A DNA stretch of 57,529 nucleotides. Source: Scleroderma bovista (lineage: Eukaryota; Basidiomycota; Agaricomycetes; Boletales; Sclerodermataceae). Made by a program: the position numbers and the translations under genes. Shown here one piece after another: positions 34,380-47,483 of the stretch (within the stretch, counting starts at the first letter, position 1; each line of letters begins with the position of its first letter). The DNA lies in the NCBI GenBank assembly GCA_037178675.1, contig JAYMGJ010000011.1, positions 1 through 57,529 of the forward strand. Direction: 5' to 3'. Under the pieces are notes generated by a model. It made no database searches and was not told the DNA's origin. It saw only the letters and a program-made list of their open reading frames with translations.

Positions 34380-35198
34380 TTATGTCGCAGGTCGAAGCGC
34401 CCTCAGTCTCTCTGCCAACTTATCGTCCTCCTCGCCAATCTTCTCGCTTCTGAGATCTGGGACTCCTGTCAGATCCTTGGCGGCAAGGTCATGTTGGAGC
34501 TCAATATCAGCCTCCTCTGCTGTCTGTCGTAGGAGCTGATCTATCTGATCTTGGGGTGTGGAAACCGCTGTTGTGCTGGACATCACGTCTTCCATGTAGG
34601 ACGTTTGGACATCCAAATCTGAGAACTGGGACTCGAACTTGTCCATCACGAGGGAGATCTAATGATACTTCAAGAGACATGGTTTAGTCCATGATGAAGG
34701 GTAAATGCTTACCCGCTCCAAGTTCATGCTCTCCATGGCCTTATCCATACCCTTTACTACAGATGTCATGTTCCCCGTAACTTGCCTCATCGTTACTGCT
34801 GTCTCTACCCGACTTGCAACCGCATCTATTCGACTGGAAAGGCGGAGGAGGTTGAGGGACTCGGATTTCTTTCTGATCGCATTAGATGCATATATCCGTG
34901 CGCCGTCATTGTTCCCCTGTTGAAGTGCCTGCTCAAAGATTGTCAGCTACGGAGTAAGAGAGGATGGTTTCAACCAGCCTTCTTCAGTCGCACTTTCTCT
35001 GCATTCTCGTCCTTCTGAGCCTTCTTTGCTTGCCGATTCAATGTCTTTGCGGTGAACTGGAATGAGACAGCATAAATATCGTCTAACCGCATTGGCGAGA
35101 GATGAGCGAACTTTCAGTTGAAACAGGGTCTCTGAAGGGGGGATAAGCTTGTTCGGAGAGATGTGTGATACAGCTTACTGACTCTCCATATTGCTCAT
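34380..35198 (-). CDS. DID2: ESCRT-III protein Did2/Vps46 (CHMP1)
   Basis: Late-acting ESCRT-III protein that recruits Vps4 and Ist1 for disassembly on endosomes. The start at 35198 gives MSNME, and spliced exons continue [100 protein letters not shown] and [20 protein letters not shown]. The C-terminus holds the MIM1 helix for the Vps4 MIT domain, ending [14 protein letters not shown] with the Leu-x-x-Arg-Leu-x-x-Leu-Arg pattern. Introns lie near 34660-34712, 34930-34977, 35055-35115 and 35135-35182. Length (about 200 residues) is normal. It shares a 127-base promoter with SVP26. Confidence 0.94.
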
Positions 35199-35325
35199 GA
35201 TTGGGACAAGTATAGTAGGGGTTTGGGAAGAGTGCTTGTGACTTACTTACGTTATGTATACGGTATCACGTGAACATTATTGACGATCGTGCTCTCGTTG
35301 GACTCGTGCAACCACTTCTCGACAG
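35199..35325. promoter_or_regulatory. DID2/SVP26 bidirectional promoter with TCACGTGA
   Basis: A 127-base interval lies between two divergent start codons of trafficking genes. The palindrome TCACGTGA is at 35266-35273, 67 bases from DID2 and 52 bases from SVP26. This centred position makes it a good candidate for joint control, though that is inference. Confidence 0.5.
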
Positions 35326-36416
35326 ATGACTCTGCTTCACTACTTCAGGTGAGACACATCACAGTAGCTGCAGCGGACGACCGCATCTCAAAAATTTGCT
35401 CAGCTATGTGGGCTCGGTAGTGGCATTCGCGTTCATGACCCTTTCCCTCGGTAAATGTATACATGAACGTGACATGACGATGTCGTCTGACCGTTACTAG
35501 CCAGCGGATTGCTCTACATTTCGGAGTTAATTGAAGAGCATTCTCGTATCGCGAAGTTGATTGGGCAGCGGGGGACTTATGTGGGTGTCCTCTCGTTTTT
35601 CTTATGCGGTGATCATCCATACTGCTTTTTAGCTCGTCGTCCTGTTTCATGTTCTCCTATATATCTGCGACTCATTGCCTCTGCAACACACACTATTTTC
35701 CATCCTATGTCACATAGTGTACTTGCAAAATTTCTCGAACACGTGGCCCGTCATATCCTTGTCATCGGTATCCTTCATTGCGTCGTGCATTCTTGCTGTT
35801 TCGAATCACTTCATGTGGTTCATGTATTTCTCTCGCATTTCACGCGAGGCGAGACACAGCTACTCAAGACATCGTGCACCAATCACGGAGGCACCTGGTT
35901 TCGCCGATATTGCGACATTCTTTGGGACCTGCGTCTGGCTTGTGCCCCTGTTCTTGTTCCTGAGTCTGAGTGCCAACGATAATGCACTCCCAACGTCAGG
36001 TATTTTCGGCGTTCGGCCGTGAGGTAGACCCACATTCATTTCATTTTCTTGCAGGTGTTCGGCGTTCATCAGATTCAAACGCACAACGAGGGAAATCATC
36101 CCTGTTCAAGTCGATGTTTGGCATACTTTGGAAGAACGGGACGCCAAAATCTATGGATTCTGATACACCGATTGGTCTTGCCCCGCCATCGCCGATTTCT
36201 GCTCGACAGCCGAGTTCCCCAGTGTCTCCCCAGTCTCCCCACTCCCCATTCCCAGGGCCACCCCCACGAACACCCAGAACACCCACTCGCAAGTTTACGG
36301 AGGATGAGAGCCACTCTCCGCATTCTCTCCATCTCGGACCGCCTCCTGGACGCTCAACTCAAGCTCGCAGGCGAGCAACTGCAGATAATTACAGCCCATC
36401 TCTAATACCTCAATAA
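35326..36416 (+). CDS. SVP26: ER-Golgi cargo adaptor Svp26 (TEX261 family) with added tail
   Basis: Svp26 helps load type II membrane enzymes into COPII vesicles. I join exon 1 (MTLLHYF, start 35326) across an intron at 35353-35419 to SYVGSVVAFAFMTLSLASGL and LLYISELIEEHSRIAKLIGQ. Later exons give HIVYLQNFSNTWPVISLSSV, SFIASCILAVSNHFMWFMYF and GFADIATFFGTCVWLVPLFL, then FLSLSANDNALPTS. That is four membrane segments in the family order. After the usual end of the family, an intron (about 36000-36055) leads into roughly 120 extra residues: GVRRSSDSNAQRGKSSLFKS and a Ser/Pro-rich stretch (SPVSPQSPHSPFPGPPPRTP). The yeast protein is much shorter, so this cytosolic tail is an extension. Confidence 0.88.
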
Positions 36417-36827
36417 TCATATGCTGGCGGAAGTTTCTACCATGATGACTGTGTTTATCATACTTACTCTGTGTTCGGTATCATAGTTTTCGTTACTGGT
36501 GCTTCATTTATTACCTGTGTGTTTTGGTTTGCACAAATCCCCTATTTTTGATACGTCAGACAACCTATAGATCGATTGAAACTCCGCCCGCGCAGTCACA
36601 GCGAATGCCCTGGTCGAAAAACCGACACCAAAACGCGGGAGGTCACTGCTCACGGTCCAAAACGGTTTCGAGTACCCAAAACCAAAACCAAAACGACCCC
36701 AAATCCAGGGCCGTTTTCTACTTTGAGTCGCCCTTTAAACATCTGAGCGCAGCCTTCTTTTCGTCCATCTGACATCTCAACGAAGCCCAACCAAGGCGTT
36801 TAGAACAGATCCTAAATTTCGTTTACG
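36417..36827. promoter_or_regulatory. Upstream region of the phosphoinositide phosphatase with CAAAAC repeats
   Basis: This 411-base region carries a run of imperfect ACCAAA/CCAAAAC repeats at about 36625-36710, including CCCAAAACCAAAACCAAAAC at 36675-36694. Such CA-rich repeats are common in fungal promoters and may exclude nucleosomes. No gene is supported here. Confidence 0.4.
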
Positions 36828-39800
36828 ATGCACCTATACCTCGGACAAAACCCTCGAACCCTGTACTTAATTACCAGTGCTCATGAGGGAAAACAAGGTT
36901 ACCCTCCCAGAGCATTGATATTTCGCGCTGCCGAGACAGCTTCACAAGTTGTAGTCGAGTTCCTCCCAGGAGATGAAGTGAGTCTCTCAAGTGCTGTCAA
37001 GATGACGAATTGCATCGTCAAAGGATGTCTTGGCCTCATCTCAGTGGATAACGGTGTGTGCAGTCCTCAAAGCATTCATGAGGAGTACGCGCTAATTACA
37101 CCCCAGATATATTTCTTGCGGTGGTAACTTCTGCCACAGAGGTTGGCAGCACCCGCTGTTCCCAGTCTATTCCAGAGAGAGTCGCAAAGATCCATGAAGT
37201 ACAGTTTTATTGCCTTACATCGTCTGCATGGGATGATTTCACTGGCTCTCAAGAGACTTTGGTCGCTTACTACGACAGTGTAGACACAATAGTGACCAGG
37301 GAAACTCACCCCCAGACACCCAGTCCACCAGCTTTTGAGCACCCTTGTGTACCACTCACGAAGATCCTTTCTTCTGGTTCCTTCTACTATGCATTGGAGC
37401 CGTATTGGGACATATCCTCGCGACTATCAGTTCGACTCACGCGTGGTGGTTCCGCTCCGTACGACATTGGAATCTTTGACGATCGATTCATATGGAACGA
37501 ATATGTTGTCAGAAGCTTGCTTGATTTCCGGGAGAAGCTTGATCCGCTGGAGCGCCAGGATCTTGACCGATGCCAGTTCATTGTGCGGTGTTCCTCAGCT
37601 GTCCTTTACCTTTCGTCAACAGTGCGTTGTAGATTCTTGCTATTCAGGGATATGTAGGTGTTTCTACTATGGCTTTGCCAGCACCACCGACAAGTGGATC
37701 GCCGGCGTTGGTGACCTTATCCTTGATATCCCGCTTGGGACGGAAGCGGGCGGGCACCCGCTTCAACACTCGGGGCGTCGATGATGACGGGAACACTGCA
37801 AACTTCGTTGAGGTGAGGCCGGATAGCCTGTTTCTGTTCGAGAGCCCCTGAATGTAGGTGTTTTAGACCGAGACAATTTTAAGCACGGATTCGCATTGCA
37901 TGAGCTATACGCAAATTCGTGGCAGTGTACCTCGTGGGTCATTGTGCCCTTCTTTGATGTTACCATTTGTTTATATTTTATAGTCTTTTGGGAGCAGCAA
38001 GGTCTTCAAACGTTTGGTCAACGTATCCAGATCACGCGCCCATATGCATCACAACCTGCTTTCGAGCGTCATTTCTCCCAGCTTATTGACGAGCACACTG
38101 CAGTCCATGCGATAAATTTATTAGGATCAAAAGAAAACGAGGCTACCTTGACAGTAGCCTATGCAAGTCATTTAGACCGAGCCCGCAACATCTGGGATGA
38201 CCAACTTTGTATTACCCACTATGACTTCCATTACGCAGTTAAGATGGCAGGTCATGATAGTATTATGAAAGATATAGAGTATGTCATTGGCTGATTTCCT
38301 TTCTGCCTTCTGATATTATGTTACAAGGCGACATGAGTCGATTAATGATTGTATGGAACGATTCGGTTACACGCTCGCTGATGCATTAACTGGTGAACCC
38401 ATCACGAACCAAGGAGGGGTGTTCAGGACGAACTGTCTTGATTGGTAAGGTGACTAACTTACGTGATGACTGTCCAACTTAACTTTGTTTATGAAGCTTG
38501 GACAGAACTAATTTCGTTCAAGATATTTTATCTCGCAAAGCACTGGAGCAGTACTTGAGGGTTGTTCATCTGGAGTGGATCCACGCTGGAGCACTGTGGA
38601 ATTATCACCGAGAGCTTTGGGCAGAAAATGGAGATGCACTGTCGCGTATCTACGCTGGTACAGGAGCTTTAAACACAAGCTACACGCGAAGCGGAAAGCG
38701 AACCCTCGCTGGTAACAGATTTCCTCTTGTGTACAGCACAAATACCTGATCGTTAATCCTCCAGGCGTCCTTTCAGATGCAACGAAGAGTGTCTCACGAG
38801 CATATATTAACAATTTTCAGGACAAAGGGAAGCAGGTTGCCATCGACATGTTCCTTGTCAGTCATGTTGCATCATAATGGGCTACCTCAAAGTTCACACG
38901 TCAATGAAGGGTAACCTCAGCAATCAGACGCAGGTGAATATATTCGACCCTGTTCATGATACAGTTAGAAAGGCTCTCGAGGAACGGTACTTATTGTTAG
39001 TCTCGTTTACCTGCTTTTGTTGACCAATATCACAGGATTTCGGAATATTCAGCTACACGCTGGTGTCATTTATTCGTTGGTACATGGAATGTGAATGGTC
39101 GGGTAAATGGCTCGATCGTTGTGGGTTTCCTTTGATCATCTTTGTTTTTTTTGGCAGCCACCTTCTGAAGGTCTTCGACCTTGGCTTTTCCCCCGGGATG
39201 GTACGTCATTCATTGTAGGCGACTTGGTGATACGATTTGTTGATTTTCGTTATAGGTTTCCCCGAGTAAGCTTTTTACTCACATGGGTTCAACTGTCGTT
39301 TCATAGATAATGATAGGCCTGATGTCTTCGTTGTTGGATTTCAGGAGATAGTGCTCTTGAACCCTCAGCAAATAGTACAAGCTGACCCAGAGAAAAAGTT
39401 AGTTATTCTTTGACTTCAGAAACGTTATCACTTTGCATTACTGATGTCCTCTTCAGACGCGTCTGGGAGCTGAAACTAATGGAAGCGATCAACGGCCGTC
39501 GGCAAAAGTCGTGTGATTACGTCGTAGTCCGCAGCGAGCAGGTGAGGAAAGCCGTAGAGTTGTTGTGCTCTGAGAAGGTTGATGGCTTGATTTACTAGCT
39601 GGTCGGAACCGCTCTGTTTGTGATTGTCAAGTCGGAATTAACTCCTGTTATCAGAAATGTGGAAGGCTCTTCCAAGAAGGTGCATTCATTGTTTTTTATG
39701 CTAAGTGGCACTGTCCTGATTTTGTGGGGTAGACTGGATTGCGTGGCATGTCGGGTAACAAGGGGGGGATTGGAGTGCGTCTGGATTACCACGACACCAG

Positions 39801-40982
39801 TTTTTGCTTCATTACGGCCCATCTCGCTGCTGGACACTCGAATGTTGAGGAAAGAAATGCAGACTTTCAGACAATCGAAAAAGGACTTCACTTCTTGAAA
39901 GGAAAATCAATAGCCAGCCATGAGTAGGTCGCTTTTCTCTGGACATGAAACGTTAATAAACTTCTTCCAGTAATGTGATATGGTTGGCTGACACGAACTA
40001 TCGAATAGACCTTGGCAATGACGATGTCAGGTCCCTTGCAGAACAGGGAGAATATGATGCCTTAGTTGCTGTCGACCAGGTTTGTTGCAAGTCTTTTTTT
40101 CTTCTACCCATATGAGGCATAATTCTATATTCTGTAACAGCTCAAGCAAGTCATTGACGATCGTCGAGCATTTGTGGGGTATGAAGAAGGGCCACTACTG
40201 TTCCCACCCACCTACAAATATGATGTCGGGACAGATAATTATGATACCAGCGAGAAGATGCGAATACCAGCTTGGACTGGTGAGTAGTACACTGTAGTCT
40301 ACCTCACCGACTGATTCTTGAATCCCTAGATCGAATCTTGTTCAAGGGAAAGATGGATTTGGCAGTCTATTCCCGAGCAGAACTCAAAGGATCGGATCAT
40401 CGACCAGGTATGGAGGCATGGTGTTAATGTTTTATATAGGCGGCCTAGTGAATCAACTTTCTAGTTTTTGGACTCTTCAGGACTCAAGTACGGATCGTCG
40501 ACGCAGTCAAAAAGGCCGCACTCTCCCGCCTCGTTCTAGAGGCTGTATTGGCAGCTGCTCCTGGAGAGAGGCTGGACAACAAGATCGCTTCACTCACGCT
40601 TCCCAACCAAACGGCTGATTGTACGGCACATCGCTATTTTTCTGTGTTACAGTTCTATATCACCATTTTGTTAGTACCTCCCCCAAGTACTGATGAATCT
40701 GCTTGGTGGGAAAAGCTCGGTGAGTTCAAGTTCAATGAATCAAGCGTAACTGCCCCAATACCCTTCGTAGAAACGCACAATGGTCGACTGGTGATTTCGC
40801 CGGTTTACCTGGAAGATTGTCAATCGAATCCATTTGACTCGCCAGGGAACTCATCTCTATCCTCACCGTTATCGTCCGACGAAGAGCTCTACTCGCGTGC
40901 TGCTGACTTACCAGGGCTGCCATCCCCAATCACACCGATGCCAGTCAATAGTAGAACGATTCCGAATACAGACTACTTATAG
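36828..40982 (+). CDS. Synaptojanin-like phosphoinositide phosphatase (SAC1 + 5-phosphatase)
   Basis: Polyphosphoinositide phosphatase of the Inp51/52/53 type, acting on PI(4,5)P2 at the plasma membrane and endocytic sites. The start at 36828 gives [17 protein letters not shown]. The SAC1 domain follows, with [31 protein letters not shown] and the active site [20 protein letters not shown] (Cys-x5-Arg-Thr intact). The 5-phosphatase domain follows: [99 protein letters not shown] and [11 protein letters not shown]. Both active sites appear complete. The tail is Ser/Pro-rich but short ([19 protein letters not shown]). About fifteen introns are present. It is convergent with SF3A3, 87 bases away. 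Confidence 0.93.
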
Positions 40983-41069
40983 AAGTCGATGGCAAATAAG
41001 TCGGGAGATACCAGGGCATTGAGAAATTAGTAGTACTAGTGGGGCACGCGCAGAATGGGACAATGCCAG

Positions 41070-42940
41070 CTAAATTAGGCCTTGCTTCTTCAGGTCCTCG
41101 TACATCTTCTTGTCGTATACATTACCCTCGTCATCCTCCAGCTCCTCGGTCGTTTCTTGATCAAAAATTTCGCGCCGACCTTCTTGTTTGAGCTTTTCTG
41201 CCACTGCAAAAGTCTGCTGAGTTACTGTCCAGATAACAGGGATGAAAAAACACACAAGCAAGTGCATCTTCTATTCGGATTATTTCGTGGAAGTGTTTCG
41301 TATTCGGTAAACCCAAAGCCCGCATCCCAAAAGCATGTCGAGGCTCCTGAAAAACGTGGTTAGTCGAAGGAATGGTGCAAGGGCTTGTGTCGCCTACTTG
41401 GAAATGTCGCTCGAAATTTTTTCTATTGTAACAATTAGCAAAAAGGCACTGGATCGCCTACAGTGACCATACCTTCCCATGTAAATATGGTCGGAACATA
41501 TCTCACACTTGTACTCCACACCAAGCCCATGGAGCTTGTACAGCCAGTAGGGTATGGGCTTGCCATCCCAGCCAAGAGGGAGTTTGAGGGGGTTGTATAT
41601 CCTTTCTTCCTCTTCCTCCTCTTCACCTGCACCATTCTCTCCAGTATTAGCTGGGGGGGCAACCGGCTTTGAACGCTCAAGTAGTTCTTGCTCGCGTTCT
41701 CTTGCTGTCAGAGAGAAGCGGCGTTCCACGTTGGCCTTAGTATCATTGAGAGTGGAGGTGAGCTCAGAAATGAGGAAGGCGGTGAGATAGGTCAGTCTAG
41801 CTACGTTATGGGGAGTATTTCGGTGGGTCGTCGCGCCATTTGCTGTGTGGTTGGAGATGCCATTGGGATTCTGAGGGGGCTCGTTGGATGTAGCCTGCTT
41901 TTCGACCGCTTTGACATGCTTTTTGGATTTGAGATGTGCGTCATAAACTGTTTGCTTCGAGTAGTTCTTTTGACCTGCCCATAAGTATTTAACACGAATG
42001 AAATCCTTCGGAAAAGAGCAGTCTGCGCACACGCTGAGCACCATATTCCCCCATTATCCGTAGCATCGGCAGCGCGTTTGGCAGAATGGTCGCCGCTCCA
42101 ATCATCATCCAGCTCCCCTTGTCCCCATTTCTTTTCGAACTCAGCCTCTTGTTCTTGGTGTTTGGAGTCAACGTCGACGACAGGTTGGGTTTTCTTCATA
42201 AATGACAAGAGGTAATTGTGGAGACTCTGGACATACCTGGGAAATTACTAAATAGGGTATAGGCGAGGGGAACATAAATGCTTACGACTCGTATTCTCTT
42301 GTACGAAGGGTTTCTTTGGGGAGCTCTTGGTGAAGTTTCCCCCCCTGAGCAGCTAGAAGGACGTCTAGATACTGCAAATATGACATCCGCTTGGCGATAT
42401 TCTTTAGGTTATTGTAGGCGGTATGGCTTGCATATAGGTCAACGTATTTCCCGTATGCTTCTTCACCGGAGAACATAAGTCCAATAGCTAGAAACACGCG
42501 GAGTGAGTTGTCAATATATCTATCGAAGTAACAGACGAACGGTCTTCTTCCTCGTAATCTTCGTCTTCAACACCATCCTGATTCCCTTCTTCGAGGAGAG
42601 CAGCAAGTTCCAGGTCAAATCCCCCTGCTGCAACATCAGGATACTTGTTGTAGTGGTCCTGAATCTTCACCAACCGCGAGTAGAACTCGGAAAGGTCGCC
42701 CGGGTGTGCAGGCGCGGTGAGCGAATCTATCTCAGCCTTCCTAGCATCTTCGTCCTCGTACTGGCTTTTGACGGTGGTTAGATGTGATGAAAGACGGCTG
42801 AGGACTTGGGCAGCCTTGTGGTCAGTCTGTAACCTCGTCTCGTGGGTGGGCTGGTTCCTGGCAAGCAGCGAGTATAATACTATTTCATAGCGTTCGATTT
42901 CCTCGTGGGCCTGTCGTTGTGCTTCAATGATAGAGTCCAT
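41070..42940 (-). CDS. Splicing factor 3A subunit 3 (SF3a60/Prp9), U2 snRNP
   Basis: SF3a subunit that helps U2 snRNP bind the branch site. The start at 42940 gives [20 protein letters not shown], matching the family's N-terminal helix. Later parts are [32 protein letters not shown] and an acidic stretch. A zinc finger-like block follows ([19 protein letters not shown]), then [40 protein letters not shown], and [20 protein letters not shown]. The C-terminal matrin-type finger reads [14 protein letters not shown] joined to [20 protein letters not shown], then [16 protein letters not shown] and [20 protein letters not shown]. Introns lie near 41215-41270, 41352-41397, 41420-41472, and others upstream. 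It is divergent from the eIF4A-III gene with 92 bases between starts. Confidence 0.94.
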
Positions 42941-43032
42941 GTTGAACCCAACTCTGTCGTCAAAAGTAACTGTGCCGTTCAAACTCCGAAGCGTGTCCCT
43001 CTCTGAGTCTTGCTCGTTCAATAAAACTCCAA

Positions 43033-44640
<1,608 letters not shown>

Positions 44641-44933
44641 ATACTAGGTTTACAAAATGTAGTTTGGGGAATTATCATATGCTGGAGGTCCTTCCCATAT
44701 GTTGTATCATACATTTTTCTAGTACGCTGTTGTTGCTACCTTTATTACCATCGCTTTATTAGGCGTCACCGTGTCCATGGGGAATACCTGAGGGAACGAT
44801 TGTCTTCGGGGAGACTAAGGAATGCTGAATTTTCTGACATTGATTGTGGCGGAAGGAACTATTGTACAAGAGTACAGAACTCGAAAACAGATACAGTGGT
44901 GCACGCAATATGGATAATGGAGAAGAAGCGAGT

Positions 44934-45417
44934 TTAGAGGTCCCCGATGTCGTGTTTCTTCTTTAGTTGTGCAAGTTCTTCCTCTCTACGTGCCAAATCG
45001 GCTTTGGCGGCTGCGGCATCTTGTTTGGCGGGCATATGATAGAGAACGACGATATATCGCTCCTGCAAGTGGAACCCGTTCAGATGCTCGAGAGCATTCT
45101 TTGCCTGTAAAAAGGACCATGAGACATGTCGTTTGCAATACAGAATTCCCCGACTCACATCCATGACATCGTCATACACAACAAACGCGGTTCCTTTCGT
45201 TTTCGGCTCGTTGCCAATGCGAATTTGCCTTATGCTACCATAGCGCCCGAAGAGGTCATACAAGTCCTCACCAGTGATCTGGTAATTCAAGTTCTTAACA
45301 AACAAAATGCGGTTTGCACCTGGAGGAAGCTTGGACTGGAGAAAAAGAAAGAATATGAAATGACATTGTTGGAGTGCGAGTCTCCAACACGCTCACCGTC
45401 GGTCTTGGGGCTGCCAT
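44934..45417 (-). CDS. SF3b subunit p14 (SF3B6), U2 snRNP RRM protein
   Basis: Small RRM protein of SF3b that sits by the branch-point adenosine. The start at 45417 gives MAAPRPT, an intron (about 45343-45396) follows, then SKLPPGANRILFVKNLNYQI, TGEDLYDLFGRYGSIRQIRI, GNEPKTKGTAFVVYDDVMD, an intron, and AKNALEHLNGFHLQERYIVV, LYHMPAKQDAAAAKADLARR and the end KKKHDIGDL. RNP-2 (ILFVKNLN) and RNP-1 (KGTAFVVY) are both visible. Length (about 125 residues) matches. Saccharomyces cerevisiae lacks this protein, so its presence marks a more ancestral spliceosome. It is convergent with the eIF4A-III gene. Confidence 0.95.
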
Positions 45418-45783
45418 GGTCCTGACGGTCAATGCTGTTCGATTGCAACTTTTTGGCTTATGTAAACTCGACATAAAACGATCGGAATAGGAGCTATGTA
45501 GCAGTAAGGCCGACCGATTCAAGCAACCTCTAGGTGAGCTGGCGCCATCGATACTTAATCACCCACCATGGTCGAAGAAAACAGTCTTACTACTCTACAT
45601 GGCGTATCAAAGATGCCAAACAGGTTGTATTCGATCGGATGATAGCCATGTGTGCGCAAGCAACGTAATCGTGTAGGGATAAATGGTGGTTTGAATGCAA
45701 CACAGTCCCATCACTTTGGTCTATGTATGAGTAAGTCCGTAAAAAGCTTGTCTTCCTCACCTACGTAGTTCATCCGTTTCGTG
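45418..45783. other. Intergenic, 366 bases, no supported gene
   Basis: Lies upstream of SF3B6 and downstream of LCL2, both on the minus strand. It holds only short frames. No CACGTG core is seen, in contrast to the neighbouring LCL2 promoter. It presumably contains the SF3B6 promoter and LCL2 3' end. Confidence 0.35.
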
Positions 45784-46196
45784 CTAATGCGAATAAGCTG
45801 TGGCAAGGCGCTCTACGGCAGAACATCCCTCCGCCCCACGTACACATACGACGGTGGCAGCTGCGCTACCATCCTGAGGATGCGGTATCGTGCACTTGAT
45901 ATCTTCCACATAAGGGCAGGGGCACTCCGCTGGATGAGCTACACAGATCAGACTGTCGGGACACAAGTAAGCCGAACAGGGAACTGTAACAGTCCTGGCG
46001 TAAGTTTGTCTGTGGTAAAAGGCATTTGAAACCCACCCGAATCAGCGTGGACGTTATGTTGGCTTTGTCCTGGGCTGGGACGCTGCTGCCACTGCTGCTG
46101 TTGGTTTCCGAATATGTGATCGAAGAAGCCAAACTGTGCGGTCACGAGAGACGACCACAGTGCGAAGAGTAGGAAGCTTATAATGGGGCGTGGCAT
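45784..46196 (-). CDS. LCL2: Long chronological lifespan protein 2 (Lcl2-like, secretory)
   Basis: Small secretory-pathway protein; the yeast homologue affects chronological lifespan and has a possible role in ER-associated degradation. The start at 46196 gives MPRPIISFLLFALWSSLVTA, a clear signal peptide. A Gln/Ser-rich spacer (NQQQQWQQRPSPGQSQHNVH) follows. An intron using acceptor TTACAG joins the Cys-rich core: VPCSAYLCPDSLICVAHPAE, CPCPYVEDIKCTIPHPQDGS and TVVCVRGAEGCSAVERL. The Cys pattern and the phrase CPCPYVEDIKC are diagnostic for the family. About 120 residues. It has its own CACGTG site 78 bases upstream. Confidence 0.93.
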
Positions 46197-46630
46197 TTTA
46201 ATCATTTGCAGACCAAGTCCTGGAGCTTGTCGATGCTGAAGTAGCGATGACCAAATTGAAAAGTGTTGATGGACACGTGGACATTCCTTAGTAGTACCTC
46301 AGCATAACGCAACACATACAGCAGAGCAATTGGGTACCCTTGATGTTAGCGCAGGTTTCTGCAAACGGACATCGATCCCATATACGATGGTAGTATGATG
46401 GTCAACTGGTACAGATGAAAACTGTAAGTATAGGCAATGTAAGTTATGAGTTATGGTATGGGGACGTGCAAGCATGTGCGTGAATGGTCGAATGAAGATG
46501 CATGGCGAATTATCTGACGTAGGCGTAAAAAATGCATATGAAAACCTTGAACACTGAAGGTCCATCATCATCGGCCTTTCCTTCCCGTAAAATCCCAAGA
46601 AAATCCCAAAAGGTGCTGGGCGCGGGGCAT
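46197..46630. promoter_or_regulatory. LCL2 promoter region with CACGTG
   Basis: This 434-base interval lies between LCL2 and the end of the unknown KEN-box gene. CACGTG is at 46274-46279, 78 bases upstream of the LCL2 start. The rest has short frames only and no recognised RNA gene. Confidence 0.4.
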
Positions 46631-47347
46631 TCATCGTGGCGCTGGAAAGCACATTGTGTGCAAACCGGTAGCGTCGCCTTGGTAGGGCGACCCGGATAGT
46701 CGTGAACTGGTGGGGTCGCCCAAAGAAAGGCGAGATCTGTGAGAGATCTTTTTGGTCTTGCGTTTGGGTGGCACATTCTCTTTGCAGCCTTCTCCTTCGG
46801 ATTTAGCATCCTCAACAGGTATGCTATTATCAGAGAGTGACTCCACAGCAATGGGTGAAGCTATTCTGTGGTCATGGTATATGTCAAAGCCTGGATAATG
46901 CTTTGACTGGCGATCAATAGTAAACTGTTGCGAGCAGCGCGGCAGGCTAGTGTGAGGGTCCCAAAGTTGAGGCAAGTGAGACGCCAGCGGCGTAGTTGTT
47001 GCCCGACTGGGGCTAGGAGGCGAAGTGCCTGTGTTTGATCCTGACTTCGGGAAGCGTGTTGAGCTGGAGTCACCGCTGTTGCGCTGAATGTGCATATCTC
47101 CTCGTCTCAAGGGACGGTGTGGAGTAACAAACTGTGCGCCATAAAGCGACGACGACGCAGGCCGGGAGGAATGGCATCGATTTCCGAGGCCAGATGAGAT
47201 GGAGACGCCCTCTGCATCCAAGATGCGTCGTTTGGCTGGATTGTACAAAGCCGATCTACTGGGTGATAAAGAACGCTTGTGAGCTGCAGAAGCGACGAAC
47301 TGCTCGATGGGAAGGTCCCGCAGTGGAGTGCGAGGCTGCAAGGCCAT
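46631..47347 (-). CDS. Unknown protein with KEN box and D-box-like motifs
   Basis: I do not recognise the family. The ATG at 47347 gives MALQPRTPLRDLPIEQFVAS and 238 residues in one exon; an upstream part of the same frame, which lacks a convincing start, was left out. The sequence is low in hydrophobic clusters and rich in Ser, Pro and Arg, so largely disordered. Notable are RSALYNPAKRRIL near the N-terminus, a KEN box in GEGCKENVPPKRKTKKISHR, and RxxL tracts such as RTPL, RSAL and RSRL. KEN and RxxL boxes are degrons read by the anaphase-promoting complex, so a cell-cycle-regulated nuclear protein is plausible. The basic stretch KRKTKKISHR may be a nuclear signal. It lies just downstream of RPA190 on the same strand. 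Confidence 0.65.
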   Translation of the reverse strand: MALQPRTPLRDLPIEQFVASAAHKRSLSPSRSALYNPAKRRILDAEGVSISSGLGNRCHSSRPASSSLYGAQFVTPHRPLRRGDMHIQRNSGDSSSTRFPKSGSNTGTSPPSPSRATTTPLASHLPQLWDPHTSLPRCSQQFTIDRQSKHYPGFDIYHDHRIASPIAVESLSDNSIPVEDAKSEGEGCKENVPPKRKTKKISHRSRLSLGDPTSSRLSGSPYQGDATGLHTMCFPAPR

Positions 47348-47483
47348 GCTAAGGTTGAAGGATTGCGCCGTGTATTGATTGTACAAGTCGTCGGCAACGG
47401 TCGGGGAGAAACAAACAAAAGCAAACAATCCGTGACATAATGCATTTCTTGTCATGCTACTGAGTAAATTCGTCTAGTACATG

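Noticed and set aside
36675..36694. Telomere-like or microsatellite array
   Set aside because: CCAAAA units are few and imperfect, and they lie in an ordinary promoter.
42503..42781. Plus-strand open frame with hydrophobic start
   Set aside because: It lies antisense within the SF3A3 N-terminal exon, whose protein matches the family well; the frame is a shadow.
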